A DNA stretch of 64,000 nucleotides. Source: Pseudomonas sp. UMAB-08 (lineage in GTDB: Bacteria; Pseudomonadota; Gammaproteobacteria; Pseudomonadales; Pseudomonadaceae). The notes beneath the pieces were generated by a model. The model had not been told where the DNA came from, made no database searches, and saw only the letters and a program-made list of their open reading frames with translations. The DNA is taken from the NCBI RefSeq assembly GCF_900095225.1, contig NZ_LT607418.1, positions 74,775 through 138,774 on the forward strand. The letters are read 5' to 3'. The translations under genes were made by a program, and so were the position numbers. Positions 26,135 to 34,120 of the stretch are shown in pieces; position 1 is the first letter of the stretch; each line of letters begins with the position of its first letter.

Positions 26135-26972
26135 GGAAGCCGCGCCCGCTTTTGCGGCCCAGATAACCTGCCGCGACCATTTCTTTGAGCAATTGGGCCG
26201 GACGGTATTTCGGGTCATTGAAGCCATCATGGAAACTCTCCATGATCGCCAACATGGTATCCAGGCCAATCAGATCAGCCAGCGCAAGCGGGCCGATTGG
26301 GTGATTGCAGCCCAATTGCATGCCGGTATCGATGTCCTTGGCGTTGGCAAGGCCTTCCTGCAAAACGAAAATCGCTTCGTTGATCATAGGGCACAGAATA
26401 CGATTGACCACGAAGCCCGGGCTGTTGCGAGCCGTGACTGCACTCTTGCCAATGTGGTCGGCGAGTTTAAGCGCCAAGGCGTGGGTGGTATCCGACGTTT
26501 GCAAACCGCGGATGACCTCCAGCAATGCCATCATCGGGACAGGGTTGAAGAAGTGCAGACCAATGAAGCGAGCAGGGTGATTGACCACTGCCGCCAATTC
26601 GGTAATCGACAGCGATGACGTGTTCGTTGCGATAACGCAGTCATCACTCACGGTGTCATCAATTCGTTTGAGAATGCGTTTTTTAAGCTCAAGGTTCTCG
26701 GTGGCCGCTTCGATGACCAGCTCGGCTCCATTCAGCGCCGCGTAGTCGGTGCTGAGGGATATCCGGGCGAGAGCACCTTGCTTCTCCGCCGCTGTAATCG
26801 TTTCTTTGCGTAGCTGGCGATCAAGATTCGCCGTCAGCGCCGACAGACCTTTTGCGAGCGCCTCATCGGAAATATCAATCAATGTCACGTTTATTCCGGC
26901 AAGTGCACACACCTGGGCAATCCCGTTGCCCATGGTGCCTGCGCCAATGACTGCTAGCTTTTGAATACTCAC
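26121..26972 (-). CDS. 3-Hydroxybutyryl-CoA / 3-hydroxyacyl-CoA dehydrogenase
   Basis: NAD-dependent beta-oxidation type dehydrogenase of 283 residues. The Rossmann motif GAGTMGNGIAQVCALAG is at residues 9-25, and the signature HFFNPVPMMALLEVIRG with its catalytic His is near residue 140; the Glu/Asn-containing NRILCPMINEA follows. It stands between the thiolase gene (10-bp gap) and the TetR gene. The pair catalyses the last two steps of a beta-oxidation turn and probably processes acyl-CoA derived from alkylphenol side chains. Confidence 0.9.
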   Translation of the reverse strand: MSIQKLAVIGAGTMGNGIAQVCALAGINVTLIDISDEALAKGLSALTANLDRQLRKETITAAEKQGALARISLSTDYAALNGAELVIEAATENLELKKRILKRIDDTVSDDCVIATNTSSLSITELAAVVNHPARFIGLHFFNPVPMMALLEVIRGLQTSDTTHALALKLADHIGKSAVTARNSPGFVVNRILCPMINEAIFVLQEGLANAKDIDTGMQLGCNHPIGPLALADLIGLDTMLAIMESFHDGFNDPKYRPAQLLKEMVAAGYLGRKSGRGFHVYT

Positions 26973-26982
26973 TTACAACCCC

Positions 26983-28164
26983 TCAAACGCGTTCGAAAAT
27001 AGCAGCGATGCCTTGACCGCCACCAATGCACATGGTCACCAGCGCATAGCGCCCGCCGATGCGGTGCAGTTCATAGATAGCTTTGGTCGCAATGATCGCG
27101 CCGGTAGCCCCGACCGGGTGGCCAAGGGCAATGCCCGAACCGTTCGGGTTGACCTTGGCCGGATCCAGATTCAATTCCTGAGTCACAGCGCATGCTTGCG
27201 CGGCGAACGCGATATTGGCTTCGATAACGTCCAGATCAGCGACCGTCAGACCCGCACGCTTAAGCGCAAGACGCGTGGCCGGGATCGGACCGAGGCCCAT
27301 CAATTCGGGCTCGACACCCGCATGGGCATAAGCGACCAGGCGGGCGAGGGGGCGCAGATTATTGGCTTTGACTGCGGCACCCGTCGCCATCACCAACGCG
27401 GCTGCACCGTCATTGAGGCCGGAGGCATTACCCGCAGTGACCGAGCCGTCCTTCTTGAAGGCCGGCTTCATTTGCGCCAGTTGTTCCAGAGAGGTAGCAC
27501 GGGGGTGCTCGTCGATATTGAACAGTTGCGTGCCTTTGCGGCTGCGAATTTCAACGGCAGCGATTTGCTCGATAAAGCGACCTTCCTCGATGGCACGAAA
27601 CGCCCGAGTCTGGTCTTCCATGGCCAGGGCATCCTGCATCTCGCGACTAATGCCATTGCGTACGGCAATATTCTCGGCGGTGATGCCCATGTGAATACCC
27701 TGGAAGGGGTCGTGCAGAATGCCAAGCATGTAGTCAATCGCCTGGGTGTTGCCCATGCGGGCGCCCCAGCGAGCGGCGGGCAGGATGTACGGGCCACGGC
27801 TCATAGCCTCGACACCCGCGCCAATGGCGATCTCAGCGTCGCCCAGCAGCAAGGTTTGTGCAGCCGAGATGATCGCTTGCAAACCGGAACCGCACAGGCG
27901 GTTGACGTTATAGGCGGGCGTTTCTTTCGGGATACCCGCGTTCATCGCCGCGACTCTGGAGATGTAGGCATCCTGCGGCTCGGTCGGAATGACATTGCCC
28001 ATTACGACATGTTCGACCTGCGCCGGGTCGACGCCACTGCGTTGCAAGGCAGCCTTGACGGCCGTGGTTGCCAGATCGGCCATCGGCACGTCTTTTAGCG
28101 ATCCGCCAAAGGTGCCGATTGCAGTGCGTGCGGCACCGACAACGTAAATATCAGGGGTGTTCAT
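26983..28164 (-). CDS. Acetyl-CoA acetyltransferase (thiolase)
   Basis: A 393-residue thiolase II. Acyl-accepting Cys91 lies in NRLCGSGLQAI, His near 350 in ALGHPVGATGA, and the second Cys near 380 in CIGGGQGIA. It is the first gene of a leftward operon with the hydroxyacyl-CoA dehydrogenase and a TetR regulator, and divergent from an AraC regulator. It may cleave 3-oxoacyl-CoA produced after the meta pathway acts on alkylated rings; a role in polyhydroxybutyrate precursor formation is the alternative, but no phaC or phaB is here. Confidence 0.92.
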   Translation of the reverse strand: MNTPDIYVVGAARTAIGTFGGSLKDVPMADLATTAVKAALQRSGVDPAQVEHVVMGNVIPTEPQDAYISRVAAMNAGIPKETPAYNVNRLCGSGLQAIISAAQTLLLGDAEIAIGAGVEAMSRGPYILPAARWGARMGNTQAIDYMLGILHDPFQGIHMGITAENIAVRNGISREMQDALAMEDQTRAFRAIEEGRFIEQIAAVEIRSRKGTQLFNIDEHPRATSLEQLAQMKPAFKKDGSVTAGNASGLNDGAAALVMATGAAVKANNLRPLARLVAYAHAGVEPELMGLGPIPATRLALKRAGLTVADLDVIEANIAFAAQACAVTQELNLDPAKVNPNGSGIALGHPVGATGAIIATKAIYELHRIGGRYALVTMCIGGGQGIAAIFERV

Positions 28165-28348
28165 GGAGGGTGTCCTCGTCTGGATGACGGGCTTTCAAGC
28201 GGCCTTACCGAATTCAGGTAATGGCGCCGCAGCCGACATCTGGGATAATGCAGATCAGGTGGACAGTCTAAGGGGCGAGCAGGCGCCGGGCCTATGCCAT
28301 AACCGCTCAGCAAAGCTGCTATTTTTTGCCATAGGCAACCCAGGATCC

Positions 28349-29347
28349 ATGAACGAAAAACACTCCGTTTCTTCCTACTTCGCCAAGGCGCTGCTCTATC
28401 AATTTAGTGGCCGGCCGGTGGAGACGGGTCGTCTTTTAGAGCAAGCAGGGTTTGCGGAGCGCTCGCTGGATGAACTACCTGAACGGGTAGCCGCGACAAA
28501 CTTCGCCGCGCTTTGGCTGGCCGTGGTGAAGGAGCTTGACGACGAGTTTTTTGGTTTGGACTCCCATGGCATGCCCTTGGGCAGTTTCGCCCTGATCTGC
28601 CGAGGATTGATCCAGGTCCCTACGGTGGAGAAGGCGCTAAAGCAGTCGCTCGACTACTTCAAACTGTTCTTGCGTGACATTGAATGCGAAGTACAGGCCC
28701 GCGGTAAACGCAGGGTGGTAGTCATGCGTTGTACCAGCAAGGATGAGCATTTACGGGCCATCGTGATTGAGACCTTCATGGTTCTGATCATTGGGCTGAT
28801 GTGCTGGCTGGCTGGCAGGCGTATGCCCATCAGTCGCGTGCAATTCGAACATTCGTTGCCGGGGCACGGTGATGAGCACTTGCTGTGGGGTGCTTACGTG
28901 GAGTTTGACGCGAGTATTACGGAAATCGAACTGGACCCGGAATGTTTGAAGCTTCCGGTCATCCAGGACCGACAATCGCTGTACACCTTTTTACGTAACG
29001 CTCCGCAGTCGGTGTTTATCCGCTTTCGTAACAGAGAGGGATACAGCGCCCGAATTCATCAACGCTTGAAATCCTGCGGCTACGATCACTGGCCAACGCT
29101 CGAGCAGCTTGCCGCAGAGTTTGCGATTAACCTCAGCAGCCTGCGGCGTGCTTTAGAGCGTGAAGGTTTTACCTACCAACAGATCAAGGACGAAATGCGC
29201 CGTTCCATCGCCTTCGAGCGATTGCGAACGACGTCCATGAGCATCGCCGAAATTGCTCACGAGGCGGGGTTCCGTGAACCCAGCGCGTTTCATCGAGCGT
29301 TCAAGCAATGGACCGGGGAGAGCCCTGGCGTTTTTCGTCGTCGGTAA
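28349..29347 (+). CDS. AraC family transcriptional regulator (arabinose-binding-domain type)
   Basis: A 332-residue regulator of the OruR/ArgR-like AraC group: a long N-terminal ligand-binding domain (about residues 20-200) and a C-terminal AraC helix-turn-helix pair (about 235-330, SMSIAEIAHEAGFREPSAFHRAFKQWTGESPGVFRRR). I use ATG 28349, with AGGA six bases before it; the longer frame from 28157 overlaps the thiolase start and is unlikely. It is divergent from the thiolase operon, which it probably activates. Confidence 0.85.
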   Translation: MNEKHSVSSYFAKALLYQFSGRPVETGRLLEQAGFAERSLDELPERVAATNFAALWLAVVKELDDEFFGLDSHGMPLGSFALICRGLIQVPTVEKALKQSLDYFKLFLRDIECEVQARGKRRVVVMRCTSKDEHLRAIVIETFMVLIIGLMCWLAGRRMPISRVQFEHSLPGHGDEHLLWGAYVEFDASITEIELDPECLKLPVIQDRQSLYTFLRNAPQSVFIRFRNREGYSARIHQRLKSCGYDHWPTLEQLAAEFAINLSSLRRALEREGFTYQQIKDEMRRSIAFERLRTTSMSIAEIAHEAGFREPSAFHRAFKQWTGESPGVFRRR

Positions 29348-29454
29348 GGTCTGAGGGGGGTGGTCCAAATAGCTGCTGAAAACGTTTGTCGGCCCCTTGC
29401 CCGGGTCAGGTCTTGCCTACCTCGGGCACCATGACGCCACTTCTGCACAAAACG

Positions 29455-29464
29455 GATAGGTATC
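29455..29464. promoter_or_regulatory. Half-site resembling the LysR operator before the chemoreceptor gene
   Basis: GATAGGTATC matches the right arm of the operator at 2057-2073, but the left arm is not conserved. Eight-base matches of this kind are expected by chance once or twice in this window, so this is only a weak hint that the chemoreceptor joined the same regulon. Confidence 0.2.
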
Positions 29465-29574
29465 TGCACAGGTCGGATATTGCGTTTTGTTTCGTCTCCA
29501 TAGCCTCACATGGCCTCAAAAAACGATGGACTTATCGTCCGCCGTTCTAAAAAAAATAATGAGAGACGGATGCC

Positions 29575-30396
29575 ATGCGCAATATTGACGTACATGAGGT
29601 TATCGATAAACCGGCTGATCTTCAGTTATACCTGAACGCTGCTGTGATCGGCATGGAGGCTCATAGAGCACGTAAAGTATGGGCTGGTTTGCTGTTGATG
29701 GTTGCAGGCGTGGGCGCTGTGGTGTTGGCCTGGGGTGATAGCGGGCGCCTGCTGCTGGCCGGTGGAATAACCCTGGCACTGCTGCTCGCAGCCGCGCTTT
29801 ATCATCGGCAACCTGCTGTTGTGCGACAGGACCCGCCGAAGCGCGAACTGGAGGTTCCGGTACTCAGTGCTCCCGTCGCCGTTGTGCAGGAACACGCTCA
29901 GATGCCCAACCCTGTGTGGCCGGGTGTACAAGTGCAGGCGACCCTGGAGCAGTTGACCCAAGCGGTGCTGCAGACTGAGGAGGACATGCGCTTCGCCGAT
30001 CAGTTGGCACGGGCTGCTGGCGAACGGGTGAAGTCGAGTGCGCAAAGCATACAGTCTTCGGCGAGTGTGCTCGGGGATCTGAATCTCTATATGCAGGGTC
30101 TCGACCAGGTGTTCAACGAGCTAAGCAGTCAGTCGGTACGAATCGGCGCCATTGTCGGGAGCATTCAGGACATTGCCCGGCAGACCAATCTGCTGGCATT
30201 AAATGCCGCCATCGAGGCCGCACGGGCGGGCAGTCATGGTCGAGGTTTTGCAGTGGTGGCGGACGAGGTGCGCAATCTGTCTCGCCAGGCCGCTGATTCC
30301 AGTGCACAGATCCGACAAATCGCCACGGGCCTGGAACAGTCTGCCGAGAATGCGCGCCTAGCTGGACTTGAGATCGACTGTGTACCTGTTTGGTAA
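29575..30396 (+). pseudogene. Methyl-accepting chemotaxis protein, C-terminally truncated
   Basis: A chemoreceptor with two N-terminal membrane segments (about residues 38-55 and 58-77) and no periplasmic domain. The signalling tip is intact ([20 protein letters not shown] and [16 protein letters not shown]), but homology stops just after [15 protein letters not shown], and the frame ends within nine codons. About 100 residues of the descending helix, including methylation and C-terminal parts, are missing. A 10-bp inverted repeat (30377-30413) marks the breakpoint, and a chemoreceptor-like tail lies inverted at 30464-30643. A truncated receptor could still make a short hairpin but is unlikely to signal normally. 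Confidence 0.75.
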
Positions 30397-30413
30397 GCAA
30401 GCTGGTACACAGT
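30377..30413. repeat. 10-bp inverted repeat at the chemoreceptor breakpoint
   Basis: ACTGTGTACC (30377-30386) and GGTACACAGT (30404-30413) are perfect inverted copies spaced by 17 bases and coincide with loss of homology in the chemoreceptor gene. There is no T-run, so it looks more like a recombination scar than a terminator. Confidence 0.55.
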
Positions 30414-30463
30414 TCTGTGCCCTTTGCGCTCAGGCGCGTCGTGTCTTCAGGGCGCAGACGGAT

Positions 30464-30643
30464 TCATGCGACTATCCGTTTCGCCTGCAATGACAACTCA
30501 TGCAGGCTGGCCAACCGCTGCATGATGCGTTCGACCACTTCTACCCTCGCTATCGCACCATTTTGAAGCTCGCCCATTGAGTGCAACGCGACCTCGGCCT
30601 TTTCCAGCCCCAACCGTGTCGACCCCGCCAAATGTTCGATACC
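30464..30643 (-). pseudogene. Inverted remnant of a chemoreceptor C-terminus
   Basis: On the minus strand a 59-codon frame without a start reads GIEHLAGSTRLGLEKAEVAL ... LHELSLQAKRIVA and then stops. Its heptad pattern and the GLE segment resemble the descending helix of chemoreceptors and could continue the truncated protein encoded on the plus strand (which ends at NARLAGLE). It is either a second receptor remnant or the inverted 3' end of the same gene. Confidence 0.5.
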
Positions 30644-30693
30644 TAAACGATGTCGATGATGGATTTAACCTAAACCCAAACAGGATAAGTCCC

Positions 30694-31137
30694 ATGGTTA
30701 GCATCACCGCTGTTTCGATCAACCAGACCCTTTCGACGCCTTTGAGCAAAACCACGATCACCGACAGCAGCGGCGATACCACGTCTGCTACCGCAACTAC
30801 CAGTGCATCCGGCGATACCACCAAGACATCCGCTGGCGGTGCAGCGCCTGCTGCCGGTGGCAGCAGTTCGAGCAGCAGTACTGAATCCGATACAGTGAAA
30901 GAGCTGCGCAAGCAGATCGCCGAGCTGCAAAAGCAACTGCAGGAACAACAGCAGCAACTGCAAGCGGCTCAGGCCAAGCAGGAAAGCGCCGATGCCAAAG
31001 CCGCAGACGTAGCGGCAGCACAATCGCAGATCGCGACCACCTCGGGGTCGTTGCAGACCGCCACAGCGTCGTTGTTGCAGGCGTTGCAGGACGAAGGCAG
31101 TAGCACCACGGGTTCGATGGTCAGTACCTCAGCTTAA
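30694..31137 (+). CDS. FlxA-like low-complexity coiled-coil protein
   Basis: A 147-residue protein from the ATG at 30694 (AGGA nine bases before it). The first half is Thr/Ser-rich (TSATATTSASGDTTKTSAGG) and the second is a coiled coil (ELRKQIAELQKQLQEQQQQL, about residues 70-105) with an Ala-rich end. This resembles the FlxA-like family, small flagellum-associated proteins of unknown function common in Pseudomonas. A longer frame beginning at 30577 runs through the inverted chemoreceptor remnant and is not used. There is no signal peptide. Confidence 0.65.
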   Translation: MVSITAVSINQTLSTPLSKTTITDSSGDTTSATATTSASGDTTKTSAGGAAPAAGGSSSSSSTESDTVKELRKQIAELQKQLQEQQQQLQAAQAKQESADAKAADVAAAQSQIATTSGSLQTATASLLQALQDEGSSTTGSMVSTSA

Positions 31138-31491
31138 TTCGCCAACAACCTGAAATCGAAATTTAGTTATTGCTAATTACGGATATAAATACTCAGCCGC
31201 ACTGAGTATTTATATGAAGGGCGAGGGGGCGATCGCCGGGTTCCTGCTGACGTCCGCTTAGTTGAATACTTGAAATTGAAAGACTTGGATGTCGATAATC
31301 CTGAGGATTTTTTTTGCTGGTGATCAACGCTAATGTAACCCTGGTTTTTGAGACCTGTTAGTCAGACATCAGGTTAGAGTGTTCATCAATGTCTGTTCAT
31401 AAGGTCCCTCCACTCGATTCGCGTAGTCGCGCCAAGCGGTTTCAGTGAACGAACAGGGCAAAAAAACCGTATATCAATCGTTATGTGAAGA
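31138..31491. other. Intergenic region with one very strong hairpin
   Basis: Apart from the 14-bp stem at 31183-31215 I see no gene here. The region is AT-richer than the catabolic genes around it. Confidence 0.5.
31183..31215. terminator. 14-bp perfect AT-rich hairpin
   Basis: ATATAAATACTCAG (31183-31196) and CTGAGTATTTATAT (31202-31215) are perfect inverse complements around a CCGCA loop, 46 bp after the FlxA-like stop. The AT flanks supply short T/A runs on both strands, so it can act as a bidirectional terminator. Confidence 0.6.
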
Positions 31492-32181
31492 ATGAATCGT
31501 CCGCTGTTTGTTTCTCTAGATGGGCCCAAGGGAACCGGCAAAACCACACTGTTGGAGGCCGTTACGAAAGCACTGAGGGCCGACAACAAAAAGGTGATCC
31601 GACTTTGCGAGAAAAAAAGTGATCCCTACAGGGGTGAAACAATGGCCCTCGTTAACAAGCTCGTCAGAGATCCCACCCGGGATTTGGAGTTGGAGGTTTG
31701 TGAGCGCTTTGCTGATAGCCGTGCCTGGATTTCCCAGCACGTGCTGGCTAAACAGCCACCAGGCAGCATCATCTTGATCGATCGCTGGTACCCGTCTGAT
31801 GCCGCGTTTCGCCGGACAGTCCCGTTTGCAGAGATTCTACAGTTGAACATGGATCGAAACGTGCGAGTGCCAGACTTGCATGTCGGGGTTGTCACCGCCC
31901 CTGATATTTCATGGGCGAGGGCAGCAGCACGACGGCGTGGGCTGAGCAGTACTGTGATCCATAAGCTGGAAGAGCATGTCACTTGTACCAAGGCGTTCGA
32001 GCGAGCGATTTCAGATAACGGCTGGGTTTTATGCCGTAATGAAGGAACGATCGAAGACGCAACGATGCAGGTGATTTCGGAGATCTATAGAGTCCTTCGA
32101 TGCCCCGTAGGCGAAGTACGCTGCGCCGGCCTTGATGCGGTTGAGATAGCTGTCAAATCAACACAAATCCAGCAAAGGTAG
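31492..32181 (+). CDS. Thymidylate-kinase-like P-loop nucleotide kinase
   Basis: A 229-residue P-loop kinase related to dTMP kinase. Walker A is DGPKGTGKTT at residues 10-19, an Arg-containing DRWYPSD segment near residue 98 resembles the DR(Y/F) nucleotide-binding motif, and a LID-like Arg-rich stretch (RAAARRRG) follows near 143. It differs from the housekeeping tmk, which is normally beside holB, so this is an accessory kinase. The surroundings give no pathway, and its substrate is unknown. The base composition and isolation suggest acquisition. Confidence 0.7.
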   Translation: MNRPLFVSLDGPKGTGKTTLLEAVTKALRADNKKVIRLCEKKSDPYRGETMALVNKLVRDPTRDLELEVCERFADSRAWISQHVLAKQPPGSIILIDRWYPSDAAFRRTVPFAEILQLNMDRNVRVPDLHVGVVTAPDISWARAAARRRGLSSTVIHKLEEHVTCTKAFERAISDNGWVLCRNEGTIEDATMQVISEIYRVLRCPVGEVRCAGLDAVEIAVKSTQIQQR

Positions 32182-32205
32182 TGGTTCGCGAGGAGTCTGA
32201 GCGGG

Positions 32206-32454
32206 TTAGTGATATCTCGGCAACTGGGTCAATTCGGCCTCGGCGCCAACAACCACCGAAAGTACCAAGCCGATAATTGCGTTTTTAGTGCCGAACGTCA
32301 TTGCCTGCGTGGCAGAAACCACCAGCCAGAACATTGCGCTGCAGATGCCCCACCAGGCAATCGTCAGCGAGTTTTTACTCATGCGGTGTGTGTCAGGAAC
32401 GGTAACGACCGAGTAGTCGGTGCTGTTGCCCTGCTTCTTGAAGGTTGAGGCCAT
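32206..32454 (-). pseudogene. N-terminal fragment of an NCS1 (purine/cytosine-type) permease
   Basis: From the ATG at 32454 (AAGAGAAG upstream) the 82-codon product reads like the N-terminus of an NCS1 permease: polar tail, then a first membrane helix in LTIAWWGICSAMFWLVVSATQ and a second beginning NAIIGLVLSVVVG. It then changes abruptly to AEAELTQLPRYH and stops, so about 80 percent of the transporter is missing. It probably once served the neighbouring aminotransferase pathway. Confidence 0.55.
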
Positions 32455-32593
32455 GGCTCTTCTCTTTATTTTTGTATGAAGAGTCATGATGTTAAGAGAA
32501 GCGGGGCGCCGAATAATTGCTGTGGGGGGCCCTATCTTTTGTCATTGAGTGAACGGGCACAGCGTCCGGTTGATTACTCTCGGCCCTGTCCGC

Positions 32594-32629
32594 AAAGCCG
32601 CTTGCTTACTATAAGCGAGCGGCTTTTTT
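32594..32629. terminator. Intrinsic terminator at the end of the aminotransferase gene
   Basis: AAAGCCGCT-T-GCTTA and TAAGC-G-AGCGGCTTT form a long stem around CTA, followed by TTTTTT on the plus strand; A residues on the other side allow weaker function on the minus strand. Confidence 0.75.
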
Positions 32630-32664
32630 ATAGGCGAAGAACTCCCTCTGGGATCGCTGGCGAC

Positions 32665-34041
32665 CTAGCGGCTAGCGTTGAACCAGCGTTGGGTATCCTC
32701 AAGCGAGCGGGCAAAACGCTCGAGGATCAAACGGATCTCGGATTCGCTGGAAATCAGCGGCGGGCAGAAGGCAATAGCATCGCCCATATTGCGAGTGATC
32801 ATGCCGTGCTCCTGAGCGCGACCGGCCAGGTAGCGACCGAGCTTACCTGTCACCTCAAATGGGGCTTTGCTTGCACGGTCGGCGACCAACTCCACGGCGG
32901 CGATCAGACCCTGCCCACGCACTTCGCCCACCAACGGGTGATCGGCGAATTGGTTCAACCCGTCCTGGAGGATCTTGCCCATGGCGGCGGCATGCGGCAC
33001 CAAGTTGTCCTCTTCAATGATCTTGATGTTTTCCAGTGCTACGGCGGCAGCGACCGGATGGCCGCCGGCGGTAAAACCGTGGCCCAGGGTGCCCAAGGCA
33101 TGGCTCTGGTCTGCGATGCCTTGATAGAGCTCGTCGTTAATCAGAATCGCCGAGATCGGCTGATAGGACGAGGAAAGCTGCTTTGACAGCACCATCACGT
33201 CCGGGCGAATGCCGAAGGTCTCGCTGCCGAACATGTTGCCGGTACGGCCAAAGCCACAGATCACTTCATCCGCGACCACCAGGACGTCGTACTTGCGGCA
33301 GACCGCCTGAATTTTATCCCAGTAGGTGCGCGGCGGAACAATCACTCCACCCGCGCCCATCAGCGGTTCGCCGTAAAAAGCAGCGATGGTTTCGGGCCCT
33401 TCGCGCAGAATCAGGTTTTCCAGTTCTGCGGAGAGGCGATCGGCGAACTGCTCCTGGCTCTCGCCAGCCAGCGCATGGCGATAGTGATGCGGGTTGCCGA
33501 CATGGTAGAACCCTGGCAGCGGCACATCGAAGCCGCGCTGGTTGGCTGGCAGACCAGTAAGGCTGGCGCTGACGATGGTGATGCCGTGGTAACCATTGAT
33601 GCGACTGATGAATTTCTTTTTGGCCGGTTTGCCCAAGGCGTTATTGCGATACCAGATCATTTTGACCACGGTGTCGTTGGCTTCGGAGCCTGAGTTGGTG
33701 AAAAACACCTTGCTCATCGGCACCGGCGCCAGCTCGATCAGTTTGTCTGCCAGTTCGATGCTGGGGGCGTGCGCCTTGTGGCCGAACAGGTGGTAGAAGG
33801 GCAGCTTGCGCAGTTGACTCTCTGCGGCCTTGATCAGGCGTTCGTTACTGAAACCCAGGGCTGCGCTCCACAGGCCGGACATGGCCTCAATGTAGGGTTT
33901 GCCCTGGTCGTCGTAGACATAGATGCCCTCGCCACGCTCGATGATGAGCGGGCCGACTTCCTCGTGCACACGGGCATCGGTGTAGGGGTGAAGTTGGTGT
34001 TGTACGTCTTTTTCGGCAAGTGACAATTTATTATTGTTCAT
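32665..34041 (-). CDS. Class III omega-aminotransferase
   Basis: A PLP-dependent class III transaminase of 458 residues, annotated in relatives as aspartate aminotransferase family or beta-alanine/GABA-pyruvate transaminase. Motifs include FFTNSGSEANDTVVK (cofactor phosphate site), VVADEVICGFGRTG with the PLP-contacting Asp, and the Schiff-base Lys in VLSKQLSSSY. It lies downstream of lhgO and glaH in the same direction, so an omega-amino acid such as 5-aminovalerate feeding glutarate is plausible; the substrate is inferred only. Confidence 0.85.
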   Translation of the reverse strand: MNNNKLSLAEKDVQHQLHPYTDARVHEEVGPLIIERGEGIYVYDDQGKPYIEAMSGLWSAALGFSNERLIKAAESQLRKLPFYHLFGHKAHAPSIELADKLIELAPVPMSKVFFTNSGSEANDTVVKMIWYRNNALGKPAKKKFISRINGYHGITIVSASLTGLPANQRGFDVPLPGFYHVGNPHHYRHALAGESQEQFADRLSAELENLILREGPETIAAFYGEPLMGAGGVIVPPRTYWDKIQAVCRKYDVLVVADEVICGFGRTGNMFGSETFGIRPDVMVLSKQLSSSYQPISAILINDELYQGIADQSHALGTLGHGFTAGGHPVAAAVALENIKIIEEDNLVPHAAAMGKILQDGLNQFADHPLVGEVRGQGLIAAVELVADRASKAPFEVTGKLGRYLAGRAQEHGMITRNMGDAIAFCPPLISSESEIRLILERFARSLEDTQRWFNASR

Positions 34042-34120
34042 TGATTAGCACTCATGGATACAGGAAAAAGTTTCGATGACACGAGGGTGTCTCGGCGGCG
34101 CCCAGCTTTGGCTCCCAGCC

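Noticed and set aside
27013..28098. Long plus-strand open frame opposite the thiolase gene
   Set aside because: It is an antisense shadow in GC-rich DNA: His/Arg/Asp-rich, no domains, and the thiolase on the other strand has all catalytic residues.
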